Positions 7,481 to 15,151 of a DNA stretch of 27,426 bases are shown piece by piece. The stretch lies in contig JAMCRT010000019.1 of the NCBI GenBank assembly GCA_023380695.1, positions 1-27,426 of the forward strand. The letters are read 5' to 3'. The notes below the pieces were generated by a model, which saw only the letters and a list, made by a program, of their open reading frames with translations, was not told the origin of the DNA and did not search any database. A program made the translations under genes and the position numbers. Source of the stretch: Patescibacteria group bacterium. Its GTDB lineage: Bacteria > Patescibacteriota > Dojkabacteria > JAKAPS01 > JAJZLI01. Position 1 is the stretch's first letter. Every line of letters begins with the position of its first letter.

Positions 7481-7670
7481 ATGAATATTTTTGATGATTC
7501 AAATTATTTATTCTATTAAATCTTAAAGATTCCTTGTATAAACCCTATATTAATATCTCCAATCAAATTTCCATATCTAGTGAAAAAATAGATAGTCTTT
7601 TAACATTTGATACTACTGATTTTCTAAAATTACGAAAACAATATAAGTGCAACTTATATTATACCTAACA
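7481..7670. other. Short intergenic region between convergent genes
   Basis: No further gene is seen between the convergent ends of the small basic protein gene and the Cys-rich mini-protein gene. It contains the hairpin at 7640-7660. Confidence 0.4.
7640..7660 (-). terminator. Perfect 9-bp hairpin, possible terminator of the Cys-rich mini-gene
   Basis: AATATAAGT (7640-7648), loop GCA and ACTTATATT (7652-7660) form a perfect stem. On the minus strand it lies 10 bases after the TGA at 7671 and is followed by GTTTTCG. The A/T-rich stem and short T-run make it a weak intrinsic terminator at best. Confidence 0.4.
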
Positions 7671-7841
7671 TCATTTTTTTAAAGACCTTTCTTCTGAATA
7701 TCTAGTAATTTCCACATTACATGATTTGTTTTTACTACACCACAAGTAACATTGTGAAGCCCAATTCTCATCTTTATAATGAAGACCACACCAAGAACAT
7801 TGATACAACTTCTGTTTACTATTCTTATATCTAGAAGACAT
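7671..7841 (-). CDS. Cys-rich mini-protein (zinc-ribbon-like, 56 aa)
   Basis: This gene is easily missed because of its length. Translation gives 56 residues with a Cys pattern: YQCSWCGLHY (C15, C18), SQCYLWCSKNKSC (C31, C35, C41) and then NVEITRYSEER. The CxxCGxHY...WAxxCxxWCxxxxSCNxEI spacing looks like small uncharacterised proteins seen in both bacteria and archaea. This recognition is from memory and needs a search. The cysteines (and H21) could bind zinc. It ends in TGA with a hairpin beyond. A promoter (TTAACA, 17 bases, TAATAT, 5 bases, ATG) supports the start. It is divergent from the dienelactone hydrolase gene across 93 bases. Confidence 0.7.
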   Translation of the reverse strand: MSSRYKNSKQKLYQCSWCGLHYKDENWASQCYLWCSKNKSCNVEITRYSEERSLKK

Positions 7842-7846
7842 AAATA

Positions 7847-7875
7847 ATATTACCTCATTTTTTTATGATTGTTAA
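7847..7875 (-). promoter_or_regulatory. Leaderless promoter of the Cys-rich mini-gene
   Basis: On the minus strand TTAACA (7870-7875), a 17-base spacer and TAATAT (7847-7852) are followed by 5 bases and the ATG at 7841. It is arranged back to back with the promoter at 7899-7927. Confidence 0.5.
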
Positions 7876-7898
7876 TAGGACGTACTGATCACATACAT

Positions 7899-7927
7899 TT
7901 GCTAAAATACAAAAATTTTTGTATTAT
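7899..7927 (+). promoter_or_regulatory. Leaderless promoter of the dienelactone hydrolase gene
   Basis: TTGCTA (7899-7904), a 17-base spacer and TATTAT (7922-7927) precede the ATG at 7935 by 7 bases. This makes the upstream in-frame TTG at 7869 unlikely as the start. Confidence 0.55.
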
Positions 7928-7934
7928 TAAAGTA

Positions 7935-8672
7935 ATGACAGAAGATATAACATTAGAAATTAACAATCATAAAATTCCTTGTTTTATTGCAAATCCAAAA
8001 GATAATAATGGAAAGGGAATAATATTGATACATGAAATATGGGGACTAAACGAAAATATCAAAGATATTGCACAAAGATTTAGTAATATAGGTTATACAG
8101 TTTTAGCTCCAGATCTCTTATCAGAACTTCCACCTGAAAATAGAATAACTCCAGATATATTACTTCAAATGAGAGATCCTAAGAATAGAGAAGAATCACA
8201 AGAGAAAATGAAACAAATTCTAGAACCTATAAATTCAGAACAATTTAAAGAAATAGCACTGCTAAAAGAAAAAGAATGTTTTCAATATCTTCAAAACACA
8301 AAAGATATAGAAAATATTGCTGTCATAGGATTTTGTTTTGGTGGATCATACTGTTTTGCACTATCAATGTCAGAGAAAAATCTTAAAGCATCAATACCTT
8401 TCTATGGAAGATTCCCATCACAAAATTTCGACGATATCAAAAACATAAATTGTCCAACTCTCGCCTTTTACGGAGAACAAGATACAGAATTGGTATCATC
8501 CATTCCTCCAATTAAAGAAAAGATGTCTCAATATAATAAAAGTTTTGAATACATCATATATCCAGATTGTGGACATGCTTTTTTCAATGATCAAAATCAT
8601 GGACTTTATAATGAGAAAGCAGCAAAAGATGCATGGAATAAAACATTGAAATTCTTAGAAGAAAATTTGTAA
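7935..8672 (+). CDS. Dienelactone hydrolase family protein
   Basis: The 245-residue alpha/beta hydrolase has the dienelactone hydrolase signature. GFCFGG carries the nucleophile C134 (G-x-C-x-G-G in place of a serine elbow), YGEQDTELV gives D183, and DCGHAFFND gives H214. LIHEIWGLNENIKD near residues 31-44 includes the conserved Glu (E34) that positions the cysteine. The N-terminal segment ITLEINNHKIPCFIANP is typical of the family. Characterised members hydrolyse cyclic esters such as dienelactones in chlorocatechol breakdown. In a small genome the true substrate is unknown. I start it at ATG 7935, because the longer frame (from 7869) runs through the promoter. The stop abuts that of the convergent marR gene with no gap. 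Confidence 0.88.
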   Translation: MTEDITLEINNHKIPCFIANPKDNNGKGIILIHEIWGLNENIKDIAQRFSNIGYTVLAPDLLSELPPENRITPDILLQMRDPKNREESQEKMKQILEPINSEQFKEIALLKEKECFQYLQNTKDIENIAVIGFCFGGSYCFALSMSEKNLKASIPFYGRFPSQNFDDIKNINCPTLAFYGEQDTELVSSIPPIKEKMSQYNKSFEYIIYPDCGHAFFNDQNHGLYNEKAAKDAWNKTLKFLEENL

Positions 8673-9089
8673 TTACTTTTGTAAAATACTGATTATACTC
8701 TCTAAATCCCTTTTCAATATATTTTTATCTTTTAGACTCATTTTATTTATTTTATTTTCCATATAAATTCTGAATTCTTTTTTATATCTATTCTTCTTTC
8801 TTAATCCTTTATCAGTTAGAATAATATATTTATCTCTTTTATCTTTACCCTGTTTTTTATAAATAATACCTTCATTTTCCATTTTTTGTATAATTTCAGT
8901 AATTGATGGTTTAGAAATTCCAAATATTCTTGCTAAATCAGAAACTCTCATTTCACTACTATCTTCCAATGATTTAAAAATTAATAAATATAATATTGGA
9001 ACATTATTTGTTGAATGATAATTTAAAAAATTTTTTTTAATCTCTATTATTAAATCAATAATAAGTGAAGAGATTGAATTTTTATTCAT
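8673..9089 (-). CDS. MarR-family transcriptional regulator
   Basis: The 138-residue protein has the MarR winged-helix fold. An N-terminal dimerisation helix leads to LFKSLEDSSEMRVSDLARIFGISKPSITEIIQKMENEGIIYKKQ (helix-turn-helix), then the wing DKRDKYIILTDKGLRK and C-terminal dimerisation helices. MarR proteins bind as dimers to short palindromes and usually repress a neighbouring efflux gene until a ligand or oxidant releases them. It is the second gene of a two-gene unit, starting directly after the stop of the DHA2 exporter. A 6-1-6 dyad sits before the first gene (10655-10667), which fits autoregulation of both. The inducing ligand is not predictable. Confidence 0.9.
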   Translation of the reverse strand: MNKNSISSLIIDLIIEIKKNFLNYHSTNNVPILYLLIFKSLEDSSEMRVSDLARIFGISKPSITEIIQKMENEGIIYKKQGKDKRDKYIILTDKGLRKKNRYKKEFRIYMENKINKMSLKDKNILKRDLESIISILQK

Positions 9090-10652
9090 TTAATCATTTC
9101 GTAATCTTAGTGGTACCTCTTTTAGTAATATTACAATAATTATTGTAATACCTATCAAAATCGATGCAAAATACATAACACTACCAATAGATTGAGTCAT
9201 AGAAAGATAAACTGAATGTATTATCTGGATAACATATTTTTCTAAAGACTTTGGAACAGATTTCATATTAAAATTAACAACATTACCTGAAGTACTAGAA
9301 AAAGATGTTTTTATTGAATTATATTTTGTATTAAGCAGTGAGGGTAGATCATGTGGTTTATTTGTAGATAAACGTGATATAAAAATGTTATTCATTAATG
9401 CACCCATTATTCCAAGACCAATTGCCCCAGCAATTGACCTAAATAATTGTACAGTACCTGTAGTAAGACCCACTTTATCCACAGGAAAAGAATTTTGTGC
9501 AACAATGGTGAGTGTTGGCATTAAAAGACCAAGACCAAATCCAGTAATAAATAAAAATGTAAGGAGTATAGTAAATGATGTATTCAGAGTAATAAATGAT
9601 AAAAGGTATAAGCCTAAAGCTGCACTTAATACCCCAATAATAATTAGATATTTATATTTACCATATTTACTCATTAAAAATCCCCCTACAATTGATGTAA
9701 TCATTAATCCAGATGTCATAGAAACAAGGTATAAACCTGACATTGTTGGAGTCACACCTCTTATATATTGAAAATAAATTGGCAAAAATACAATTCCACC
9801 AAACATTGCAAATGAAGAAAAAAATGCAACAATATTGATATAAACAAAATTCTTATTTTTAAACAACATCAAAGGTAAAAGTGGCCATTTATTTCTAATT
9901 TTATACTGATGTATTATAAAGATAATAAGAAACACTGCAAAAACAATAAATAGTAAGATCTCTACAGATGAAGTCCATGCAAGTATTGTTCCTCCAAAAA
10001 TAAATGCAGATACAAGTGATGTAGTAAATATTGTAAATAAGATAATTCCAGTATAATCAATATGCACATTCTTCAATGGTTTTATATTTGGATATTCCAT
10101 CCAAAGTAAAATAAAAGCTATGATACCAATAGGAACATTAATATAAAAAATCCACTGCCAAGATATATTATCTGTAATATATCCACCAACTAAAGGTCCT
10201 AAAACAGAGGCTATTCCCCACATAGAAGATATAATGCCTTGCCATTTTCCTCTTTCTCTGGGAGAAAATAAATCCCCTACTGAAGCAAAAGCAAGTGAAG
10301 TTATTGCTCCACCACCTATTCCTTGAAATGCTCTAAAAAAGATCAATTCAACAATATTTGAAGATAACCCTGACAATGCAGAACCTAAAACGAAAATTCC
10401 TATACCTAGAAGATAAAATATTTTCCTACCATACATATCAGATAATCTACCAAATATTAATATTGCTATTGTAGAAGTTAATATATATGCAGCATATACC
10501 CATGTAAGGAGTGAAAATCCACCTAAATCTTTTAATATTGTAGGAAGTGCAGTGGATTTTTTATATTAATGTAGTGCTGCCATAAAAATAGTTATAAGAA
10601 TTGCACTCATTAAAAAAACTAATCTTCCAGTATTTATATGGTCTCTTATCAT
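9090..10652 (-). pseudogene. DHA2-type MFS drug exporter with in-frame stop near the N-terminus
   Basis: Reading from the ATG at 10652, the frame would encode about 520 residues, the usual size of 14-helix EmrB/QacA (DHA2) exporters. It begins MIRDHINTGRLVFLMSAILITIFMAAL. At codons 28-33 the expected motif L-D-x-T-I-V-N-x-A-L-P is replaced by L-H-stop-Y-K-K-S-T-A-L-P, with TAA at 10566-10568. The frame and spacing are kept, and STALPTILKDLGGFSLLTWVYAAYILTS and GRLSDMYGRKIF follow normally. From the internal ATG at 10436, 448 residues are open, but this would lack helix 1 and most of helix 2. Either the gene is inactivated or the local sequence is wrong. Family: proton-coupled multidrug export. 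It shares a transcript with marR and has a MarR-type dyad before the start. Confidence 0.75.
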
Positions 10653-10654
10653 AA

Positions 10655-10667
10655 TTAGGTAACCTAA
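10655..10667. promoter_or_regulatory. Candidate MarR operator (TTAGGT-A-ACCTAA)
   Basis: A perfect 6-1-6 dyad sits 2 bases before the exporter ATG and just downstream of a minus-strand TATAAG (10675-10680). This is a position where a bound MarR dimer would block initiation. The autoregulatory link to the marR gene in the same operon is inferred. Confidence 0.55.
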
Positions 10668-10752
10668 CAAATTTCTTATAAATATTAACACATGATACTA
10701 TATAAAATCAACAACAAATATGTATTATTATACTAGTAAAAATAATGCATAC

Positions 10753-10781
10753 TTGACATTAGATTTGGTTTTACATAAAGT
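10753..10781 (+). promoter_or_regulatory. Promoter of the secreted-protein gene
   Basis: A consensus TTGACA (10753-10758) is followed after 17 bases by TAAAGT (10776-10781), then 7 bases to the ATG at 10789. A TATAAT at 10781-10786 overlaps but leaves only 2 bases before the ATG and has no -35 at usual spacing. Confidence 0.5.
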
Positions 10782-10788
10782 ATAATTA

Positions 10789-11394
10789 ATGTCTAAATAC
10801 ATAAATATAAAAGTGTTATCTATTGTTATAATTATTGCATCTATGATGTTTTTTATAACTGATGTATTTGCACAAGGTATAGGTTATAATAATACTAACC
10901 ATCCAACACCATCTGTATCTAGTGCATATAGTAAAAATAATGTCACTCCAACTGGAGATGCAGTATCACCTAACCCAAGTAATAAAGGTTTATCTAAAAA
11001 ACCTACAAATGCTATATCACATGCATGTTTTGGAAGAACTCTTGCAATAAAAAATAGATCTTCAAATTTGATAAAACTTATAAATACTACTGTTTCCAAA
11101 TTTAGTACCATTACATCAAGGGTTGAGCAATATTATCAAAATACTCTCTTTCCTAGTGGAAAAACTTTACCAAACTACAATTTACTTATTAATACAATAT
11201 CTCAAAATAAAGACAATGTACTTGCAATGCAGACTACAATAGACAATGAATATAATAATTTTACATGTACAAATGTAAAAAGTTTTAAAACAGAAACTCA
11301 GTCTTTTAATAAAAATCTAATAAATACATTGAATTTACTAAAGACATATAGAAGTTCTATTATTGCACTTATAGTAGCTTTAAAATCAGCATAA
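10789..11394 (+). CDS. Secreted protein of unknown function
   Basis: The 201-residue protein starts with a signal peptide: basic MSKYINIK, a hydrophobic core, and a likely cleavage after DVFAQ near residue 29 (or at VFA). A Ser/Thr/Asn/Pro-rich linker (~30-75) follows, then a helical domain (~77-200) containing two cysteines (HACFGR and FTCTNV). The spacing suggests a helical bundle held by one disulfide outside the membrane. A hydrophobic C-terminal stretch (SSIIALIVALKSA) is present. I do not recognise the family. The next gene, a one-span membrane protein, begins 4 bases after its stop, so the two likely act together at the envelope. Confidence 0.75.
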   Translation: MSKYINIKVLSIVIIIASMMFFITDVFAQGIGYNNTNHPTPSVSSAYSKNNVTPTGDAVSPNPSNKGLSKKPTNAISHACFGRTLAIKNRSSNLIKLINTTVSKFSTITSRVEQYYQNTLFPSGKTLPNYNLLINTISQNKDNVLAMQTTIDNEYNNFTCTNVKSFKTETQSFNKNLINTLNLLKTYRSSIIALIVALKSA

Positions 11395-11398
11395 AAAT

Positions 11399-11713
11399 AT
11401 GAATGAAACTATAGAAACAAAAGAAAATTTAAATTTAAAAAAAGATTTATTAATATATAAATTAATATCTTTAATTTTATTTATACTTCTTGCTGTAAGT
11501 TTAATCTATCTTGTAAATGTATTAAATACAGAAACTGCAAATTCAACTACAGCCAGTACTATGTCAAGTGCACCAACAGTAAAATCATCTGTACCAGAAA
11601 TAACTAATCAATCACAACTATCTGGTATGTTAAACTATATAGATTCATTGTCTATTAGCTCAGCAATACAAAATGGAGTAATACAAAATAATACTGATTC
11701 AGCTTCTTTATAG
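11399..11713 (+). CDS. Single-span membrane protein with Ser/Thr-rich tail
   Basis: The 104-residue protein has a charged N-terminus (~18 residues), one transmembrane helix (~18-42, KLISLILFILLAVSLIYLVNVL) and a low-complexity Ser/Thr/Asn/Gln-rich C-terminal part, probably outside the cell. It has no cysteine and no recognised domain. It follows the secreted-protein gene by 4 bases with no Shine-Dalgarno, so it is likely co-translated. Its stop overlaps the convergent NicO-like gene by 6 bases. Function is unknown; a cell-surface or pilus-associated role is possible but unsupported. Confidence 0.65.
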   Translation: MNETIETKENLNLKKDLLIYKLISLILFILLAVSLIYLVNVLNTETANSTTASTMSSAPTVKSSVPEITNQSQLSGMLNYIDSLSISSAIQNGVIQNNTDSASL

Positions 11714-12565
11714 ATTATATTTCTTTTTTACCCTTCGTATATTAATATACATAGAACCAAATCCTATTACAACAACAGCAACCATAACCATCACAAAAGG
11801 AAGCCCTAAATGATGAAGATTATGGACATTAATAGGAGACGTTATATATAAACTTGCAATTTTCGGAAATAATATTCCAAATAACCCACCCAAAATAAAT
11901 ACCCCACCTCCTCCAATAAGAGACATTCCTGCAGTACGAGAAGCTAGCTTTATACCTTCTGATTCTGGAATATTAACCTTCCTTATCCATTTTCCAAAAA
12001 GTCCACCAAAAAGCACTTGAACTAACATCGTACCTATTCCAAAAAGAAGTCCTGGAAGAAAAGCAATATATACATTAGGCATTTTGGGCACAATCACAGT
12101 ATATAAAATAAGAGCAAAAGCACCAAAACCCCAACCTGCAATAAAACCATGAACTAAAGCCATATATGGTTTTATTGGAGTAACTTCGTCATCCTCTTTT
12201 TCAATATCATGATGATGTTTTTTACCAATCCAAGATGATGGTAGAAATTCTATATGAAAGATTCTGTTTAATTTTAATACATAAGCTCCTGCAAAAAACA
12301 TTACTATTCCAATAATTATATATAACTCATAATTAAAAATACTAAATAAATTAAAACTAAATATAGCAAGATATACTAATTCTGATGCTATTGCTCTTTG
12401 TATTGCAAAAGCCAGAGAAAATAGGAATCCAACAAAAAAACCTTTTTTTACAGAAAAAGTCCCTATTGCATAACTAAACGTAATAGGCCATGTATGTTCA
12501 TCTGGGGTAATACCATGAACAATACCTAAAAATAAAGAATATAAAAGTAATAATATAATGCTCAT
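11708..12565 (-). CDS. NicO-like polytopic metal permease
   Basis: The 285-residue protein has about seven hydrophobic helices and begins with LFLGIVHGITPDEH (H17, D22, H24). This resembles the His/Asp motif in the first helices of nickel/cobalt efflux and uptake proteins (NicO/RcnA family, related to TauE/SafE). A His/acid-rich cytoplasmic loop (GKKHHHDIEKEDDE, ~115-126) is typical of metal transporters of this group. A second VHGFIAGWGFGAF motif and the Gly-rich GGGGVFILGGLFG near the C-terminus support an internal repeat. Its ATG overlaps the stop of the TreS-like gene as ATGA, so translation is coupled. A metal substrate is likely but not proven, and other small ions or thiols remain possible. 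Confidence 0.6.
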   Translation of the reverse strand: MSIILLLLYSLFLGIVHGITPDEHTWPITFSYAIGTFSVKKGFFVGFLFSLAFAIQRAIASELVYLAIFSFNLFSIFNYELYIIIGIVMFFAGAYVLKLNRIFHIEFLPSSWIGKKHHHDIEKEDDEVTPIKPYMALVHGFIAGWGFGAFALILYTVIVPKMPNVYIAFLPGLLFGIGTMLVQVLFGGLFGKWIRKVNIPESEGIKLASRTAGMSLIGGGGVFILGGLFGILFPKIASLYITSPINVHNLHHLGLPFVMVMVAVVVIGFGSMYINIRRVKKKYNL

Positions 12566-14115
12566 AAAACCTTAATCCAAACAAATGAATATGTTAACAT
12601 GTTTATCATGCTATAATCAACATGCACTCTTGAAAGTAATAATGTCCTAAATTTATTTACTCCTAAAGTTTTTATATGAAAACTTTTTTCATATTCAGAT
12701 ATATTAAATATATACATAAAATGATGTCTACCATAAAATCTTTCATACACAAGCAAACCTTCAGAATCTGATCTTACTAAAGAAATATCAGAAAATGAAA
12801 ATTCCTTCTCATACTTTTTCCGTATAAGTAACATATCTCTTATATGATTATATGTTGATTGTCTATCCCAAATATATTTTTCTGCAATATCCCAATTTAT
12901 CTTAGATCTAACAATTGTCCTTTTATCATATATTACATTTCTAGGAATATCTTTAAGATCTGACACAGTATCTAATTCATCTCCCATATATATAATTGGA
13001 ACTCCATTTAGTGAGAGTAAAATTCCATAAGCTAAAATAATTTTATGTTTATTATCTTTGAATAATGAGGCAAGCCTCTCGGCCAAACCATTGTTAAATT
13101 TAACGTTTTCTTTTCCAAAGAGTCCAAAAAATAATGGTAAGTCATTAGGATTTAACATATCTAAATTTAATTCATCATGATTTCTTAAAAATATAGCCCA
13201 TGAATTATTATATGGTATAGGTAGTGTTCTTTTTATACCATTTTCTATATAAATTTTATTTCCCGTTGCAATAGATAAAAAAATTCTTGGCATAACAGTA
13301 AAATTGAATGCCATATTTGCTTCATTAAATCCATCTCCAAAATATTTAATCAAATCATCCATTTGAGAATTTGCTTCCACTAAAAAAAGCAAATCTTTTT
13401 TTGTCTTAGATTTTATAAAGCTTTTAATATTTTTAAGTATTTTATGTGTACCTGGAAGGTTTTCAGAGTCTATACCTTCCTCTTTATAAAGGTAAGGCAC
13501 AGCATCAAATCTAAAACCATCAACACCTAAATCTATCCAGAAAGATAAAATTTTTTCATATTCTTTAAAAACTTCCTTATTTTGCCAATTCAGGTCTGGT
13601 TGAAATTTATAAAATCTATGGAAATAGTATTCTCCTCTTTTAGTTGAATATTCCCAATTACTTTTTTCATAATCACGAAATAAAACCTTGGTATCAGTAT
13701 ATTTTTTATCATCATCACTCCATATATAATAATCTTTATATTTTTCAAAATCCTTATGATTTGGATCAGAAGATGCTTCAAACCAATAGTGCTTATCAGA
13801 TGTATGATTTATAACCATATCAAGAATAATATAGATATCCATTTTATGTGCTTTTTTAATGAGTCTTTGAAAATCAGATATTGTTCCTAAGTTCCCCCTA
13901 ATACTAAGAAAATCAGATACATCATATCCACCATCCATCATAGGTGAATTATATAAAGGAAGAATCCATATACAATTAATCCCCAGTTTTTTTATATATA
14001 TCAATCTGTTAATAAGACCTTGAATATCTCCTATTCCATCAGAATTACTATCACAAAAAAGATCTAAGTACATTTCATAAATGACAGCTTCTTTGTACCA
14101 CAGTTTTTTTCTCAT
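12562..14115 (-). CDS. treS: GH13 alpha-glucosidase/trehalose synthase-like enzyme
   Basis: The 517-residue protein is a GH13 enzyme closest in pattern to trehalose synthase (maltose alpha-glucosyltransferase). Visible are WYKEAVIYEMYLDLFCDSN.DGIGD, MDGGYDVSDFLSI, VINHT (region I), FRFDAVPYLY with nucleophile D204, FLVEANS with acid/base E247, and LRNHDEL with D314. The EGIDSENLPGTH segment is characteristic of TreS. The enzyme converts maltose to trehalose, or hydrolyses small alpha-glucosides. No maltokinase domain is fused, and none is encoded nearby. It lies 9 bases after an integral membrane gene and overlaps the permease gene by ATGA. The stop is a genuine TGA. GH13 is certain; the TreS subfamily is likely. 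Confidence 0.8.
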   Translation of the reverse strand: MRKKLWYKEAVIYEMYLDLFCDSNSDGIGDIQGLINRLIYIKKLGINCIWILPLYNSPMMDGGYDVSDFLSIRGNLGTISDFQRLIKKAHKMDIYIILDMVINHTSDKHYWFEASSDPNHKDFEKYKDYYIWSDDDKKYTDTKVLFRDYEKSNWEYSTKRGEYYFHRFYKFQPDLNWQNKEVFKEYEKILSFWIDLGVDGFRFDAVPYLYKEEGIDSENLPGTHKILKNIKSFIKSKTKKDLLFLVEANSQMDDLIKYFGDGFNEANMAFNFTVMPRIFLSIATGNKIYIENGIKRTLPIPYNNSWAIFLRNHDELNLDMLNPNDLPLFFGLFGKENVKFNNGLAERLASLFKDNKHKIILAYGILLSLNGVPIIYMGDELDTVSDLKDIPRNVIYDKRTIVRSKINWDIAEKYIWDRQSTYNHIRDMLLIRKKYEKEFSFSDISLVRSDSEGLLVYERFYGRHHFMYIFNISEYEKSFHIKTLGVNKFRTLLLSRVHVDYSMINMLTYSFVWIKVL

Positions 14116-14124
14116 TTTGTTTTT

Positions 14125-14817
14125 CTAAAGATTCATGAACCCAACGAAGAATATTAACCAGCCTATTGCCATAGAAGGCCAAAATATTACAGGTGTAAAT
14201 AATCTTGCTATTGTTGAAAGGGACGCTATTAAGAATACAGATACTGTAAGAATTAAAAGCCCCCAAAATATTCTATCAAAAACCCTTCTCTTAAAAGCCT
14301 TGATTGTAGAATATAAGGCAACACCTATAAGCTCAATGCTTCCTAGAGTATTTGAGATAGCAATTGGTACTACCCAAGATCCTAACAATAAAACGCCAGA
14401 TCCATTTGGAGATATAGTGTTATTTAGCTGTATCTTACCATTAAAATAATTTATCAAATTATTAAAATTTGCATATATTATATGTGACTGTGATAAAAAT
14501 ATTAAAACAATAATTGATAGTATTATTGTAAGATATAGCGATATTGTATATAACCTTTTTTTCCCGAGAAGGTACATAGATCCAAGACCAAGTACCGCAG
14601 GTGTAAGTCCTCCTCCGAGGTAATAATAGATATAAAATGCAAAAGATGATTTGAATGCTAGAAATATATAGAATGATAGTACCGCTATAGCGCCAATAAA
14701 AAGTCCTAGTGACCATACAAAAAGATATGTTTTCTTACTTTCTAAATACTTCTTAAATGAAAGTAAAAACATTATAAAAATTATCGCAAAAGAAATCCAA
14801 ATAAGTACATATAACAT
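14125..14817 (-). CDS. Polytopic membrane protein of unknown function (about 7 helices)
   Basis: The 230-residue protein is almost entirely hydrophobic with about seven predicted helices. A short basic loop (LLGKKRLY) and an extracytoplasmic Asn/Ser/Gly-rich loop near residues 115-140 are visible. I recognise no family motif. It is the first gene of a minus-strand operon with the TreS-like enzyme (9-base gap) and the NicO-like permease, so it may support transport or signalling for the same pathway. Its start faces the divergent DUF5665-like gene across 76 bases. TAATAT-like sequence precedes the ATG closely but is not a clear -10. Confidence 0.65.
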   Translation of the reverse strand: MLYVLIWISFAIIFIMFLLSFKKYLESKKTYLFVWSLGLFIGAIAVLSFYIFLAFKSSFAFYIYYYLGGGLTPAVLGLGSMYLLGKKRLYTISLYLTIILSIIVLIFLSQSHIIYANFNNLINYFNGKIQLNNTISPNGSGVLLLGSWVVPIAISNTLGSIELIGVALYSTIKAFKRRVFDRIFWGLLILTVSVFLIASLSTIARLFTPVIFWPSMAIGWLIFFVGFMNL

Positions 14818-14893
14818 ATCTATATTATTACATAAAATGTGTACATATTGCTATACCAGTAACCACTGTTTTCTGGTAAAATATTACAAATAT

Positions 14894-15151
14894 ATGGAAG
14901 ATAAAAATATTGTAAAAACATTAGATAAACTTGAGAAAGCTATTAGTGACGCATATCTTAACAAAAAGAAACTAATGTTTCGTAGTTTTCTATCAGGAAT
15001 AGCATATGGACTTGGAATTACAATAGGGTTATTTATTGTACTGTTAATTGTAGGTCTAATTTTAGATTATATAGTAAATATACCTGTATTTAACATATTA
15101 AAACCTCTTGCATCACATGTAAAAACTATTAGTAGCACTAAAATACCTTAA
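14894..15151 (+). CDS. DUF5665-like small membrane protein
   Basis: The 85-residue protein has a charged N-terminal helix (MEDKNIVKTLDKLEKAISDAYLNKKK). It is followed by LMFRSFLSGIAYGLGITIGLFIVLLIVGLILDYI and NIPVFNILKPLASHVKT. This is the layout of DUF5665: a short soluble part, a conserved F..G...GLG...G segment, one to two helices and a PV...I...... tail. Function is unknown. I start it at ATG 14894; the frame is open from an earlier ATG at 14837, but that extension (MCTYCYTSNHC...) has no family match. It also spans a TGgTAAAAT (14874-14882) that may be the promoter. Its stop overlaps the convergent gtrA stop by 4 bases. Confidence 0.65.
   Translation: MEDKNIVKTLDKLEKAISDAYLNKKKLMFRSFLSGIAYGLGITIGLFIVLLIVGLILDYIVNIPVFNILKPLASHVKTISSTKIP

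Noticed and set aside
7869..7934. N-terminal extension of the dienelactone hydrolase (MLIGRTDHIHLLKY...)
   Set aside because: It spans a -35/-10 pair and has no family similarity; ATG 7935 fits homologous N-termini and promoter spacing.
10641..10649. GTCTCTTAT resembling part of the Nextera transposase adapter
   Set aside because: Only nine bases match, the following bases diverge, and the stretch encodes a sensible exporter N-terminus (MIRDHI).
12562..12565. Possible UGA recoding (as in Gracilibacteria/Absconditabacteria)
   Set aside because: TGA is used as a stop at ATGA overlaps (12562-12565, 25241-25244) and for the yggT-like and Cys-rich genes. Inside conserved genes the only in-frame TGA I found is in the metG adapter. 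The standard bacterial code fits.
14135..14449. 104-residue plus-strand frame antisense to the seven-helix membrane gene
   Set aside because: It is a shadow frame of a longer minus-strand gene, with no signal of its own and no promoter.
14837..14893. Cys-rich N-terminal extension MCTYCYTSNHC of the DUF5665-like protein
   Set aside because: It overlaps a TGgTAAAAT promoter-like site and is not part of the family domain; likely untranslated.
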